From Peptoniphilus obesi ph1 (lineage in GTDB: Bacteria; Bacillota; Clostridia; Tissierellales; Peptoniphilaceae), in NCBI RefSeq assembly GCF_000311865.1, contig NZ_HE978580.1, forward strand, positions 539,154-603,153: 64,000 nucleotides of DNA. The letters are read 5' to 3'. The translations under genes and the position numbers were made by a program. Positions 1 through 9,080 of the stretch are shown here, in pieces. A model generated the notes under the pieces. That model was not told the origin of the DNA and searched no databases. It saw only the letters and a program-made list of their open reading frames with translations. The first letter of the stretch is position 1; each line of letters opens with the position of its first letter.

Positions 1-354
1 GCTATATTTTTGACTCATCTTAAAGGCTTCAAATAGTATGGTTAAGTCTACAGCTTTTAAGGCTTCTTGCCTGTATACAATTTTTACAAAATTTGCATAG
101 GCTCCGATATTTAAAAGCAAGGACATAAACAAAAAGCTTGCTCTTAATGATTTAAATAGATATCTAAGTATGTAAACTAAAAAAATTATTGGTAAAAGAT
201 TTAATAAGAATATTTGATATTCTACAAATATATTTTTAATAAGTCCGTCATAAAATCCGTAGCATGATATTAAGCTTGAGCTTATTGTTAAAAATATGCT
301 TAATAATACTATTAAAATAAATTCTTTTATTTTTCTTTTTATTGAATTTTTCAT
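1..354 (-). CDS. LTA synthase-like membrane protein, N-terminal part (runs off window)
   Basis: This minus-strand reading frame has 118 codons from an ATG at 354-352 and stays open to base 1, so the C-terminus lies outside the window. It begins with a basic MKNSIKRKIK stretch and continues as four or so hydrophobic segments. A segment rich in N, K and R then ends in an E-A-L/DL/EA pattern like the one that follows the membrane helices of lipoteichoic-acid-synthase/sulfatase-family proteins. The catalytic sulfatase domain would lie beyond the edge and cannot be checked. Its start overlaps the stop of the upstream gene by 4 nt (ATGA), so the two are probably translationally coupled. The family call is from memory of the N-terminal pattern; a generic polytopic membrane protein is the alternative. 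Confidence 0.5.
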   Translation of the reverse strand, partial: MKNSIKRKIKEFILIVLLSIFLTISSSLISCYGFYDGLIKNIFVEYQIFLLNLLPIIFLVYILRYLFKSLRASFLFMSLLLNIGAYANFVKIVYRQEALKAVDLTILFEAFKMSQKYS

Positions 355-1472
355 TGGATTACCTCTTTTGCTAGCTGGTCTACAATTTGGATTTTCTTAT
401 CGGCTAGTCTTATTTCGCTTTCAAATATGTAGTTTTTCCTAAATCTTATGTATTGTGTCTTTAATTTTTCGGCCGCTTTTTCATTTTTATCTATCAATAG
501 CAGCTTGGCATATTTGGTATAATAGCCGTTTACTAATTTCAGTAAAAAATTATCTAAGAAAAATTCAAATTCTTTACTGAAATATTTTTCGTAGTTTGCT
601 TGGTCTTTTTTTATTATGCTTAGGTAAATTATTTCATTTATTAGGGCTTGTTTTTGTAGTCTGTCTGATAGAACTTCTTTATCCAAGGCTTTTTCATATT
701 CTTCTTTTGCCTTATCTAAGTCTAAATTTTGAGAATAGTAGTCGCCTTTTAGAATTCCTATTTCTGCAAATTGATTGTCGCAGGATAAAATAAAATCTAC
801 TTCATCTTGGTCCATATCTTTTATTTCTTTTCCATCTACAAGAAGTCTTGCTATTTTTAAATTATATTTTATAAATATCCTGTATTCTTCGTATTTATCT
901 AAAAGTTTGACCTGCATGGCATCGTTTGAAATCTCTGCATCAATTTTTAAGCCATTTGTTAAAAATATATAGATTCCCACGCTGGCGAAAAAATATGAAA
1001 ACTGGTCTAGGAAGTAATTTCTATTAAAATACATTATTATAAAGGCTAATATTGAAAAAAATAAATTGCTTATAATTCCTGCATACATGTAGAGTTTGTA
1101 GGAAAAATTTTCATATGCCTTGCCTTTTGGTGCAAAAAGTGCCTGACCCCCCGTTCCTGGAATTTCAAATTTTGCAATTTTTAATTTTCCATTTTTCTTT
1201 ACGAAGGCAAATGATCCCAACCTAAAAAATATGAAGTCATAACCTGAAAATATTGCTGCTAGAGAATGTCCAAGTTCATGCAAGAATATTTGAATAAAGA
1301 TTGATGCTACTATTGAAAATATATCAAATGTTATTAAAAATACACTTCCATAATTTTCTTTTATGTATATTACATCTGTTCTTTTTGCAATTAATATTGT
1401 ATTTACAAAAGATATAATAATAAATCCTATTATTGTTAATATTAGAATTTTATTTTTTTTAAGTTTTTTCAT
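351..1472 (-). CDS. site-2 protease-like zinc metalloprotease (M50-type) membrane protein
   Basis: A 373-residue membrane protein. A hydrophobic segment at about 9-28 is followed by a second one carrying HELGH at 65-69, the zinc-binding and catalytic HExxH of site-2-type intramembrane proteases. Further helices lie at about 130-150 and 160-175. An N-D pair near 184-185 could supply the third zinc ligand, but I do not see a classical NPDG motif. Residues 200-373 are helical and charged, TPR-like in appearance, which is unusual for a minimal M50 protease and may bind substrate. The start ATG follows a weak AGAAAGT Shine-Dalgarno. It is coupled by a 4-nt overlap to the LTA-synthase-like gene, suggesting an envelope role. 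The substrate is unknown. Confidence 0.6.
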   Translation of the reverse strand: MKKLKKNKILILTIIGFIIISFVNTILIAKRTDVIYIKENYGSVFLITFDIFSIVASIFIQIFLHELGHSLAAIFSGYDFIFFRLGSFAFVKKNGKLKIAKFEIPGTGGQALFAPKGKAYENFSYKLYMYAGIISNLFFSILAFIIMYFNRNYFLDQFSYFFASVGIYIFLTNGLKIDAEISNDAMQVKLLDKYEEYRIFIKYNLKIARLLVDGKEIKDMDQDEVDFILSCDNQFAEIGILKGDYYSQNLDLDKAKEEYEKALDKEVLSDRLQKQALINEIIYLSIIKKDQANYEKYFSKEFEFFLDNFLLKLVNGYYTKYAKLLLIDKNEKAAEKLKTQYIRFRKNYIFESEIRLADKKIQIVDQLAKEVIQ

Positions 1473-1617
1473 AAACTTTCTCCAATCTATTACTAATTAA
1501 AAATTATTTAAATTTAGTATAATATCATTTGTTAAATACTGCAATTTTAATGTTTTATTTTAAAATTTTTTATAAATTTTATTTATTACCCATTTTTTTC
1601 TTTATTATTCTCATCTG

Positions 1618-1646
1618 TTGACAAAAAACTTTACTTATCCTATAAT
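1618..1646 (+). promoter_or_regulatory. rib operon sigma-A promoter
   Basis: TTGACA at 1618-1623 and TATAAT at 1641-1646 are separated by 17 nt. Both hexamers and the spacing match consensus exactly. Transcription would start near 1653, about ten bases before the FMN riboswitch, so the whole aptamer is in the leader. Confidence 0.9.
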
Positions 1647-1663
1647 TTTCTTAGTTTAATAGG

Positions 1664-1767
1664 ATCTTCAGGGCAGGGCTAATTTCCCTACCGGCGGTGA
1701 AGCCCGCGAGCGAAAGCTGATTTGGTTAAATTCCAAAGCCGACAGTAAAGTCTGGATGAGAGAAGAT
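1664..1767 (+). promoter_or_regulatory. FMN riboswitch (RFN element)
   Basis: The conserved RFN core is present in order: ATCTTC (P1 5' strand, 1664-1669), GGGCAGGG, CCCTACCGGCGGT, AGCCCGCGAG, GATTTGGT, TTCCAAAGCC, GACAGTAAAGTCTGGATG, and GAAGAT (P1 3' strand, 1762-1767). It senses FMN and represses riboflavin synthesis genes when FMN is abundant. It lies between a consensus promoter and ribD and is followed by an intrinsic terminator. Confidence 0.97.
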
Positions 1768-1813
1768 ATTTATTTTTTGAATAATATAGTTATATATATA
1801 CTATTTTTGTGTT

Positions 1814-1844
1814 GCCCTGATTGTATTTTCAGGGCCTTTTTTTT
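1814..1844 (+). terminator. FMN-riboswitch-controlled terminator in the rib leader
   Basis: GCCCTGA (1814-1820) pairs perfectly with TCAGGGC (1829-1835) around an 8-nt loop, followed by C and eight T. The T-run directly abuts the GGAGGA Shine-Dalgarno of ribD at 1845-1850. It is the expected expression platform for the FMN riboswitch. Confidence 0.85.
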
Positions 1845-1854
1845 GGAGGATTCA

Positions 1855-2946
1855 ATGAAAGATGAAAAATATATGAAGCTCTGTTTAGAGCTTGCAAAAA
1901 AAGCAACCGGTTATGTGAGTCCGAATCCTTTAGTAGGCGCTGTTATTGTTAAAGATGGTGAAATAATTTCAACCGGCTACCATAAAAAATACGGCGATCT
2001 TCATGCCGAAGTAGATGCTATTAATAACGCTAAAGAGGATCTTGAGGGAACAACTATGTATGTTAATTTAGAACCTTGCTCTCACTATGGATCACAACCA
2101 CCTTGCGTAAAAAAAATTATCGAAGCTAAAATAAAAAGAGTTGTAATTGGAGTTAAAGATCCTAACCCACTTGTTGCTGGAAGAGGAATAAAAGAGCTTA
2201 CTGATCATGGTATCGAAGTAAGAGTAGGAGTTTTAGAGGATGAATGTTTAGAGCTAAATAAAATCTTCTTCTACTTTATAACTAAAAATCTTCCATATGT
2301 TGCTATGAAGTTTGCAATGAGTCTTGATGGAAAGATTGCAACATCAACTGGCGATTCAAAATGGATAAGTGGAGAATTTTCTAGACGTCATGTTCACAAG
2401 TTAAGACTTAAGTATTCTGCAATCATGGTTGGCATTGGAACAGTGCTTGCTGATAATCCTATGCTAGATTGTAGACTACCTAATGAAACAAAAAATCCTA
2501 TCAGGGTTATTTGTGATAGTAATTTAAGAACTCCTCTAGATTCAAAGATTGCAAATTCTGCTCACAGGGTTAAGACAATAATTGCAACTTCTCGTGATAA
2601 TGAAAATAGTGATAAGATTGCTGCTTATAAAGAAAAAGGAATAGAATTTATCTTCCTTGGCAATTCTGGTCTTGGAATTGATATTCACGAGCTTTTTGTT
2701 GAACTTGGAAAAAGAAAAATTGATTCTGTTTTTGTAGAAGGTGGCGGAACTCTTAATTCAAGCGTTATGCAAACAGGACTTTTAAATAAAGTTTATGTCT
2801 ACATGGCACCAATACTCATTGGCGGAAAGGATGCTAAGTCTCCAATTTGTGGTCTTGGTATACCTTACCTAAAAGATGCTATAAAACTTAAAGACTTATC
2901 AGTTACTAATATAGGATCTGATTTCCTAATTGAAGGAGAAGTTTAA
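1855..2946 (+). CDS. ribD: bifunctional diaminohydroxyphosphoribosylaminopyrimidine deaminase / 5-amino-6-(5-phosphoribosylamino)uracil reductase
   Basis: Catalyses the second and third steps of riboflavin synthesis from GTP: deamination of the pyrimidine ring, then reduction of the ribosyl side chain with NADPH. The protein has 363 residues. The N-terminal cytidine-deaminase-like domain carries the zinc signature H50-A-E52 and P74-C75...C84; the C-terminal reductase domain begins around residue 150 (AMSLDGKIAT) and ends with a VEGGG motif and LIGG. I chose ATG 1855 because it follows GGAGGA at 1845-1850. The in-frame ATG at 1756 lies inside the riboswitch and would add 33 non-homologous residues. 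First gene of the rib operon; its TAA overlaps the ribE start by one base. Confidence 0.96.
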   Translation: MKDEKYMKLCLELAKKATGYVSPNPLVGAVIVKDGEIISTGYHKKYGDLHAEVDAINNAKEDLEGTTMYVNLEPCSHYGSQPPCVKKIIEAKIKRVVIGVKDPNPLVAGRGIKELTDHGIEVRVGVLEDECLELNKIFFYFITKNLPYVAMKFAMSLDGKIATSTGDSKWISGEFSRRHVHKLRLKYSAIMVGIGTVLADNPMLDCRLPNETKNPIRVICDSNLRTPLDSKIANSAHRVKTIIATSRDNENSDKIAAYKEKGIEFIFLGNSGLGIDIHELFVELGKRKIDSVFVEGGGTLNSSVMQTGLLNKVYVYMAPILIGGKDAKSPICGLGIPYLKDAIKLKDLSVTNIGSDFLIEGEV

Positions 2947-3584
2947 TGTTTACAGGAATTGTTGAAGAACTTGGCTCTGTTAAGGCTATAAAAAGTGGAA
3001 GACATTCATCTAGAATAGAGATAGCTGCAGAAAAAATTCTTTCTGATGTCAATCTTGGAGATTCAATAGCAGTTAATGGAATTTGCCTAACTGTTACTGA
3101 TTTTTCTTCCCATAGTTTTTGTGCAGATGTTATGCATGAAACTTTGAGGCGTTCTTCTATTTCAAATCTTGCTGTAAATGACAGGGTGAATCTGGAAAGG
3201 GCCATGCCTCTTAATGGAAGGTTTGGCGGACATATTGTAAGTGGCCATATTGATGGTGTAGGAAGAATAAAAAATATTAAAAGAGACGATATAGCAATTT
3301 GGTTTGATATAGCTTGTCCTGCTGATATTCTAAATTACATTATTCAAAAGGGTTCAATTGCAATAGATGGAATCTCCCTAACAGTAGCAGATGTAAAAAG
3401 TGATAGTTTTATGGTTTCTTGTATTCCCCACACTATCGATCAAACTGTTTTGAAGTTTAAAAATATCGGAGATATGGTTAATCTAGAAAACGATTTGATC
3501 GCAAAGTATGTGGAAAAATTTACTAATCAAAATAAATCAAAAAATATAATTGATGAAGATTTTCTTAAACTGCATGGATATTAA
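2946..3584 (+). CDS. ribE: riboflavin synthase alpha subunit
   Basis: Catalyses the last step of the pathway, dismutation of two 6,7-dimethyl-8-ribityllumazine molecules into riboflavin. The 212-residue protein starts with the hallmark [10 protein letters not shown] and shows two internally related lumazine-binding barrels: about 1-95 (with [13 protein letters not shown]) and 96-195 (with [10 protein letters not shown] and [12 protein letters not shown]). The start codon overlaps the ribD stop (TAATG), implying coupled translation. Length is normal for the family. Expressed from the FMN-riboswitch-controlled operon. Confidence 0.97.
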   Translation: MFTGIVEELGSVKAIKSGRHSSRIEIAAEKILSDVNLGDSIAVNGICLTVTDFSSHSFCADVMHETLRRSSISNLAVNDRVNLERAMPLNGRFGGHIVSGHIDGVGRIKNIKRDDIAIWFDIACPADILNYIIQKGSIAIDGISLTVADVKSDSFMVSCIPHTIDQTVLKFKNIGDMVNLENDLIAKYVEKFTNQNKSKNIIDEDFLKLHGY

Positions 3585-3595
3585 GGGGGATTAAA

Positions 3596-4804
3596 ATGTT
3601 TAAATTTAACACAGTTGATGAAGCGATAGAAGACTTAAAACAAGGAAAGTTAATCCTTGTGACAGATGATGAAGATAGAGAAAATGAAGGCGATTTGATT
3701 TGTGCTGCTGAATTTGCAACAACAGAAAATGTCAACTTTATGGCTATCCATGGCAAGGGACTAATTTGTATGCCAATGAGCAAGCATTATGTTGACAAAC
3801 TTTTATTTCCTCAAATGGTGCAAAATAATACAGACAACCACGAAACTGCCTTTACTGTTTCTATTGACCATGTGGATACTACAACTGGTATATCAGCTGT
3901 TGAAAGATCTCTGACAGCTATGAAGGTTATAGATGAAAATTCAAGACCAGAAGATTTTAGAAGACCTGGTCATATGTTTCCTCTTCTAGCTAAGAAAAAT
4001 GGGGTCTTAGAAAGAAATGGACACACTGAAGCAACTGTTGATTTAATGAAGCTTGCTGGCCTAAAAGAATGTGGACTTTGCTGTGAAGTTATGCATGATA
4101 ATGGCGAGATGATGAGAACTAAAGATTTAATAGAACTTGCTAAAAAGTTTGATCTTAAATTTATAACTATAAAAGCTTTACAAGATTACAGAAAAAAATA
4201 TGATAATTTAGTTGAAGAAGTTGCTGTTACAAAACTTCCAACTAAGTATGGTGAGTTTAAGGCTCATGGTTTTGTAAATGTATTAAATGATGAACACCAT
4301 GTTGCTCTAGTTAAGGGCGATATTGGAGATGGAGAAAATATTCTTGTTAGAGTTCACTCAGAATGTTTAACTGGCGATTGCTTTGGATCTTTAAAATGCG
4401 ATTGTGGAGACCAACTTGCAACTGCTATGAAACAAATTAATGCTGAAGGTAGAGGTATTCTTCTTTACATGCGTCAAGAAGGAAGAGGTATCGGACTTAT
4501 AAATAAATTAAAGGCTTATCAATTGCAAGACCAAGGCATGGATACTCTAGAAGCTAACATTGCCCTAGGTTTTAAAGGCGATTTAAGGGAATATTATATA
4601 GGAGCTCAAATTTTAAGAGATCTTGGAGTTAAGAGCATGAGACTTTTAACAAACAATCCAGACAAGGTTTACCAATTAGAAGACTATGGTATGAAAATTG
4701 TAGAAAGAGTTCCAATTGAAATGCCTCTTAGAAAAGAAGATACAAATTATTTAAGAACTAAAAAAGAAAAGATGGGACATATACTTAATCTAAAGGAGAT
4801 ATAA
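3596..4804 (+). CDS. ribBA: bifunctional 3,4-dihydroxy-2-butanone-4-phosphate synthase / GTP cyclohydrolase II
   Basis: Supplies both precursors of riboflavin: the N-terminal RibB half makes the C4 unit from ribulose 5-phosphate and the C-terminal RibA half opens GTP. The protein has 402 residues. The RibB acidic metal-binding loop D24-D-E-D-R-E-N-E-G-D33 is visible. The RibA zinc ligands C257, C268 and C270 and the RQEGRGIGL catalytic segment at about 293-301 are intact, so both halves look active. GGGGG Shine-Dalgarno precedes ATG 3596, 11 nt after ribE. Confidence 0.97.
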   Translation: MFKFNTVDEAIEDLKQGKLILVTDDEDRENEGDLICAAEFATTENVNFMAIHGKGLICMPMSKHYVDKLLFPQMVQNNTDNHETAFTVSIDHVDTTTGISAVERSLTAMKVIDENSRPEDFRRPGHMFPLLAKKNGVLERNGHTEATVDLMKLAGLKECGLCCEVMHDNGEMMRTKDLIELAKKFDLKFITIKALQDYRKKYDNLVEEVAVTKLPTKYGEFKAHGFVNVLNDEHHVALVKGDIGDGENILVRVHSECLTGDCFGSLKCDCGDQLATAMKQINAEGRGILLYMRQEGRGIGLINKLKAYQLQDQGMDTLEANIALGFKGDLREYYIGAQILRDLGVKSMRLLTNNPDKVYQLEDYGMKIVERVPIEMPLRKEDTNYLRTKKEKMGHILNLKEI

Positions 4805-4805
4805 A

Positions 4806-5282
4806 ATGAATGTTAAAATTTTTGAAGGTAAATTAGTTTCTGGTGATGTCAAAGTTGGTATTGTTGTTGCAAGATTTAACGAATTTATAACATCAAAATT
4901 ACTTTCAGGTGCAATCGATGGACTAACTCGTCACGGAGTTGATGAAGCAAATATAGATGTGTATTGGGTGCCAGGAGCATTTGAAATTCCTCTAATTTCA
5001 CAAAAACTTGCTAACAATGGAAAATATGATGCAGTAATTGCACTTGGTGCAGTTATTAGAGGATCTACTACTCATTACGACTATGTTTGCAATGAAGTTG
5101 CTAAGGGCGTTGCTCAAGTATCTTTAAAGACAGAAGTTCCAGTTGCTTTTGGAGTTCTTACAACTGAAAATATAGAACAAGCTATTGAAAGATCTGGATC
5201 AAAAGTTGGTAACAAGGGTTACGACTGTGCATTAAATGTAATTGAAATGATAAACTTAATTAAGGAAATTGAGAATGCATAA
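4806..5282 (+). CDS. ribH: 6,7-dimethyl-8-ribityllumazine synthase
   Basis: Condenses 5-amino-6-ribitylaminouracil with 3,4-dihydroxy-2-butanone 4-phosphate. The protein has 158 residues with the family landmarks ARFNEF (22-27), PGAFEIP (56-62) and [14 protein letters not shown], in which H90 is the proton-transfer histidine. It normally assembles as pentamers or icosahedral shells. It is one base after the ribBA stop. Its 3' end overlaps the start of the following HAD gene. Confidence 0.97.
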   Translation: MNVKIFEGKLVSGDVKVGIVVARFNEFITSKLLSGAIDGLTRHGVDEANIDVYWVPGAFEIPLISQKLANNGKYDAVIALGAVIRGSTTHYDYVCNEVAKGVAQVSLKTEVPVAFGVLTTENIEQAIERSGSKVGNKGYDCALNVIEMINLIKEIENA

Positions 5283-5931
5283 TATAATCTTTGATTACGA
5301 CGGCACTCTTCATGAAACAAGTTACATTTACTACCAAGCTTTTACACAGGCCTATGATTATCTTGTAGAAAATAATTATATGCCAGAAAGAAAGTTCAAA
5401 GTAGAAGAAGTTACAAAGTGGCTTGGCTACAATAAATATGAAATGTGGTCTAGCTTTGCACCTGATCTTAAACAAGATATAGTCGATACGGTTAGTAATA
5501 TGATTGGCGATGAGATGCTAAATCTTATTAAAAACCACAAGGCAAAACTTTATCCAGGAGTTATTGAATTGCTTGAAAATTTAAAAAAGGATGGAAGAAA
5601 ACTTTTTATTTTGAGTAATTGCAAAAATTCCTATATGAATGCTCACAGACAAGAGTTCAAGCTTGATAAGTATATCGACGAATACTTTTGTGCAGAGGCC
5701 TATGACTTCATAAGCAAGGAAGAAATTTTTGAAAGTATTGAAAATAAATATCCAGGACCTTTTATAATTGTTGGAGATAGGTTCCACGATATAAAGGTTG
5801 CAACTGAACATAATCTTATTTCAATTGGAACTTCTTACGGATTTGGAGAAAAAGAAGAATTAAAAGATGCAAGCTATATAGCAAGTAGCCCAAGAGAAAT
5901 TTATGAGATAATAGAAAATATAGAAAAATAA
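5275..5931 (+). CDS. HAD-superfamily phosphatase, candidate riboflavin-pathway ARPP phosphatase
   Basis: A 218-residue haloacid-dehalogenase-type phosphatase. It has the motif I nucleophile D7-Y-D9-G-T, a helical cap (about 15-80), motif II SNCK near 120 and the motif IV acidic GDRFHD near 165. I chose ATG 5275 over the in-frame TTG 5269 because the AAGGA at 5262-5266 is correctly spaced only for the ATG. It overlaps the ribH stop by 8 nt and is the last gene before the terminator, so it belongs to the FMN-controlled operon. The pathway needs a phosphatase for 5-amino-6-ribitylaminouracil 5'-phosphate between RibD and RibH, and HAD enzymes do this elsewhere. That role is inference from position; the sequence alone says only phosphatase. 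Confidence 0.75.
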   Translation: MHNIIFDYDGTLHETSYIYYQAFTQAYDYLVENNYMPERKFKVEEVTKWLGYNKYEMWSSFAPDLKQDIVDTVSNMIGDEMLNLIKNHKAKLYPGVIELLENLKKDGRKLFILSNCKNSYMNAHRQEFKLDKYIDEYFCAEAYDFISKEEIFESIENKYPGPFIIVGDRFHDIKVATEHNLISIGTSYGFGEKEELKDASYIASSPREIYEIIENIEK

Positions 5932-5940
5932 TTATTAAAA

Positions 5941-5984
5941 AAGTCTAATCTACATTAATTTGTAAATTAGACTTTTATTTTTAT
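5941..5984 (+). terminator. rib operon terminator
   Basis: AAGTCTAAT (5941-5949) pairs perfectly with ATTAGACTT (5966-5974), with an inner TACA/TGTA stem, followed by TTTTATTTTT. It sits between the HAD gene and the convergent dehydrogenase gene and may act in both directions. Confidence 0.85.
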
Positions 5985-5988
5985 AAAT

Positions 5989-6789
5989 TTATGGTCTTAG
6001 TCCAAGTCCACCTTCTAGAGTTAAGGTTTCTCCTGTCATATATTTAAAGTCTGGTGAAGCTAACTGAACACAAACCCTAGCTATATCTTCTTCTGGTTTT
6101 CCAAGATAACCAATTGGTGGTATAGTAACATTTTCTTCGTAGGCTTGAGGATATTCTTCCTTAAATCTTTCAAGAGCTGCAGTGTATGCAAGAGGACATA
6201 CTACATTTACATTTATGCCATCTTTTGCCCATTCTGTTGCAGCTACTCTGGACATTCCTCTGATTCCTTCTTTGGCTGCTGCATAGGCAACTTGTCCATA
6301 ATTTCCAAAAAGTCCTGCTCCTGATCCAAAGTTTATTACTGTTCCCTTACTTTCTTTTAAATAAGGATAGCAATATTTCATGTAATAAAAACTTGCATAA
6401 AGTCCAGAATAAATAGCAAGATTAAATTGGTCAGTTGTATTATCAGCTAAAGGAACTCCTGATGCAGAAGCTTGTGCTATATTAATTAAAACATCAATTC
6501 TAGAAAAAGTTTCAATAGTTTTTTCTACGACATTTTTTATAGTTTTTTCATTGTCATTGCCAGCAGAAACATCAGCTTGCAAAGCTAGAACTTTTATTCC
6601 ATAATTTTCTTCAAGTTCTTTTTTCGCATCTTCTAATTTTTTTACATTTCTACCAGTTATAATTAAATTTGCTCCCTCTTTTGCATAGGCTAAGGCAACC
6701 CCATATCCTATTGCTCCTGCTGTTCCATCTTTTAGAAGGGCTTTTCCTCCTCCAGTTATTATGGCTGTTTTTCCTTTTAAATGTCCCAT
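5989..6789 (-). CDS. short-chain dehydrogenase/reductase resembling 12alpha-hydroxysteroid dehydrogenase
   Basis: A 266-residue NAD(P)-dependent Rossmann-fold oxidoreductase with catalytic S156, Y169 and K173 (YAAAK). The distinctive ends (TGGGKA..IGYG near the N-terminus, DFKYMTGETLTLEGG at the C-terminus) and the middle (LINxAQASASG, YSGLYASFYYM) match, as I recall it, the NADP-dependent 12alpha-hydroxysteroid dehydrogenase of Clostridium group P. It may therefore oxidise bile acids or other steroids. The glycine-rich loop has about nine extra residues (18-26) between GGGK and IGYG. The cofactor motif NNAG is changed to N-I-A-Q. Monocistronic; GGAGG lies just upstream of the ATG. The alternative is a general 3-oxoacyl-type reductase. 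Confidence 0.7.
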   Translation of the reverse strand: MGHLKGKTAIITGGGKALLKDGTAGAIGYGVALAYAKEGANLIITGRNVKKLEDAKKELEENYGIKVLALQADVSAGNDNEKTIKNVVEKTIETFSRIDVLINIAQASASGVPLADNTTDQFNLAIYSGLYASFYYMKYCYPYLKESKGTVINFGSGAGLFGNYGQVAYAAAKEGIRGMSRVAATEWAKDGINVNVVCPLAYTAALERFKEEYPQAYEENVTIPPIGYLGKPEEDIARVCVQLASPDFKYMTGETLTLEGGLGLRP

Positions 6790-6877
6790 AATTTCCTCCT
6801 TGTATAATATCTTAATATTAAATTTAAAATCATTATTAACTATTTGATATTTATTATATTACCCCTAAAACTTTATC

Positions 6878-6920
6878 TAAATAAAATAATCGGCAAAAAG
6901 TAAAAACTTAATGCCGATTA
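6878..6920 (-). terminator. htrA terminator (shared AATCGGCA hairpin)
   Basis: TAATCGGCA (6887-6895) pairs with TGCCGATTA (6912-6920), with an inner AAGT/ACTT stem (6898-6901/6906-6909). On the minus strand it is followed by a T-rich run. A near-copy lies at 14284-14321. Confidence 0.8.
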
Positions 6921-6939
6921 GCTTTAAAATATTTTATTT

Positions 6940-8247
6940 TTAATCTTCAAATCCGCCTAGGCCAGATTTTTGACTTCTTTCTTGTCCCCTGATCATATCT
7001 TCTTTGGCTTGTTTGTCATTATCTACGCTATAATTACCAAAATCAACTTCTATTTCCATTTGCTTTTTATTTCTTATAACTGTTACCTTGGCCTTATCTC
7101 CTTGTGTATATTGGTATAAAACTGACTTCATTTTTGCAGTTGAATCAATATCTTGGTCTCCAATTTTAACTATAACATCGCCAACTTCTATACCTGCAAC
7201 TGCAGCTGGTGAGTTGTCATAGATTTTTATTACAAAAACTCCATTTTGGACTTTTATTTCTTGGTTTAGATATCTTCTAGCCCCTTCAACATCGACGGAT
7301 AATATTCCAAGTGATGGAGAAGTATAATCTCCTGTTTCAATTACTTGTTTAATAATTGGTTTTACAAAATTTATAGGAATTGCAAATCCCATACCTTCTG
7401 CTGAAGAAACTTTTACTGTATTTATCCCAATAACTTGTCCCTTAGAATTAAGTAGTGGTCCGCCTGAGTTACCACCGTTGATTGATGCATCAGTTTGAAT
7501 TAGTCCCATCATAAATCCGCCACCATCAACTTGACCTAAATACCTATCTAGTCCTGAAACAATACCTTGTGATACAGATTTTTCAAAGGCAATATTAATT
7601 GGGTTTCCAATTGCTATTGCAGTTTCTCCAATTTCAAGTGAATCTGAATCTCCAAGATCAGCTGCTAGAAGTTTTTTGCCAGCTGGATCAATTTTTACTA
7701 TGGCAAGGTCTATTCCACTATCAACCCAAATTGGTTTTCCTCTTAATTCTGTTCCATCATCAACTATTACAGAACATTCACTTACAACTTGGTCATTTAA
7801 TTTTACAACATGGGCATTGGTAAGAATATAGCCTTTTTCATCAACGACTATTCCAGATCCTGTACCAGATGCTTCAACTGAACCAAAAAATCCGTAGTCA
7901 ACTTGTCCTCTTGTTGTTATTCCTACAACAGAAGGCATGGCTTTTTTAGCAACTGCTGTTGCAACATCTAATTTCTTATCTGAATTTATTGTTATTTTTT
8001 GGCTCGCAGGTTCTGAACTAGAAGAGATGGCATTGTCTGTTAAGATTACATTGGTTATAGCAGATCCAACGATTCCTCCAAGCATAGAAAAAACTAGTGC
8101 GAGAATAATTACAGACTTATTAGATTTTTTCTTAGGCCTTCTTTCTGGAACATAAGTCTGATCTTGGTATCTATTTTCATAATTATTATAGTTAGTATTG
8201 TCATTGTTATCGTAGTTGTTATAATTTTTATTATTATTTTCAAACAT
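6940..8247 (-). CDS. htrA: HtrA/DegP-family membrane-anchored serine protease
   Basis: A 435-residue envelope quality-control protease. In order: an Asn-rich cytoplasmic segment (1-35), one transmembrane helix (about 45-69), a trypsin-like domain with catalytic H146, D180 and S261 (GNSGGP), and a PDZ domain at about 320-400 (GVFVIKIYDNSPAAVAG). The C-terminal 30 residues are charged. All catalytic residues are present. It would degrade or refold misfolded exported proteins at the membrane surface. It is a single gene, divergent from the MBL-fold gene. The symbol is the family name, not a proven ortholog. Confidence 0.93.
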   Translation of the reverse strand: MFENNNKNYNNYDNNDNTNYNNYENRYQDQTYVPERRPKKKSNKSVIILALVFSMLGGIVGSAITNVILTDNAISSSSEPASQKITINSDKKLDVATAVAKKAMPSVVGITTRGQVDYGFFGSVEASGTGSGIVVDEKGYILTNAHVVKLNDQVVSECSVIVDDGTELRGKPIWVDSGIDLAIVKIDPAGKKLLAADLGDSDSLEIGETAIAIGNPINIAFEKSVSQGIVSGLDRYLGQVDGGGFMMGLIQTDASINGGNSGGPLLNSKGQVIGINTVKVSSAEGMGFAIPINFVKPIIKQVIETGDYTSPSLGILSVDVEGARRYLNQEIKVQNGVFVIKIYDNSPAAVAGIEVGDVIVKIGDQDIDSTAKMKSVLYQYTQGDKAKVTVIRNKKQMEIEVDFGNYSVDNDKQAKEDMIRGQERSQKSGLGGFED

Positions 8248-8354
8248 ATTATTGCCCCCTTAACTAATATTAATATAATTATTATATGTGAATAATAAAT
8301 GAAATCTATTTTAAATTTCTTTAATATTGGTATCAATAAATGAGGAGGAATATT

Positions 8355-9035
8355 ATGGAAAAAATTAAAGTTAAATTTATAAAACACTCTTGCTATACAT
8401 TGACTACAAAAAATTATTATTTAGTCTTTGATTATATAGGCGGAAAACTCGATATCCCAAAAGATAAAAAAGTTTTTTTCTTTGTAACTCATAGGCACGA
8501 AGACCATTTCTCTTCTAAAATCTTTGACTACCCAGCAGAAGCCTATATTATTTCTGATGATGTATCTGTAAAAGCAGATAACAAGATTAAATTGATAGGT
8601 CCAGATCAAGAATTAAAGCTTGACGACTTAAAAATTATTAGTCATGGCTCAACAGATGAGGGAGTTAGTTTTTATGTAGAGGCTGATGATTTTGGAGCCA
8701 TCCACTGCGGAGACCTAAATTATTGGATGTGGCCTCACTATACTAAAAAAGATATTGAAGAGATGGATGTCTGGTTTAAATCTGAAGTTGATAAGTTTAA
8801 AGACCTGAAAACAGATATTGTTATGATGCCAGTTGACCCAAGGCTTAATGAATATTATGATTTGACAGCTGATTATATTTTAAAAACAATTGATGCAAAA
8901 AACTTCTTCCCTATGCATATGTGGGAGGACTTTGATATCTCAAAAAGATTAAAAGATAAGTATCAAGCTAGCTATCCAGATAAAATTTTGTATATAATTT
9001 CTGGAAATGGAGACGAGTTTGAAATAGAAAAATAA
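8355..9035 (+). CDS. MBL-fold metal-dependent hydrolase (UlaG-like)
   Basis: A 226-residue metallo-beta-lactamase-fold protein with the metal-binding motif H46-R-H48-E-D50-H51 and later metal-ligand candidates in the HCGDLNYW and PMHMW segments. The short length and simple fold place it with UlaG/RNase-Z-like cytoplasmic hydrolases rather than lactamases; the substrate is unknown. I chose ATG 8355 because GAGGAGG at 8342-8348 is well spaced. An ATG at 8340 lies before that site and would add five residues. It is a single gene with its own terminator. Confidence 0.85.
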   Translation: MEKIKVKFIKHSCYTLTTKNYYLVFDYIGGKLDIPKDKKVFFFVTHRHEDHFSSKIFDYPAEAYIISDDVSVKADNKIKLIGPDQELKLDDLKIISHGSTDEGVSFYVEADDFGAIHCGDLNYWMWPHYTKKDIEEMDVWFKSEVDKFKDLKTDIVMMPVDPRLNEYYDLTADYILKTIDAKNFFPMHMWEDFDISKRLKDKYQASYPDKILYIISGNGDEFEIEK

Positions 9036-9073
9036 AAAGTGTGGAAGATTTATTTCTTTCACACTTTCTTTTA
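9036..9073 (+). terminator. terminator between the MBL-fold gene and pepD
   Basis: AAAGTGTG (9036-9043) pairs with CACACTTT (9060-9067), followed by CTTTTATTT. The genes on both sides converge on it, and the A-rich start also allows minus-strand function. Confidence 0.75.
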
Positions 9074-9080
9074 TTTGATA

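Noticed and set aside
1756..1854. 33-codon N-terminal extension of ribD starting inside the riboswitch
   Set aside because: It covers the riboswitch end and terminator, has no ribosome-binding site and lacks family homology; ATG 1855 is the better start.
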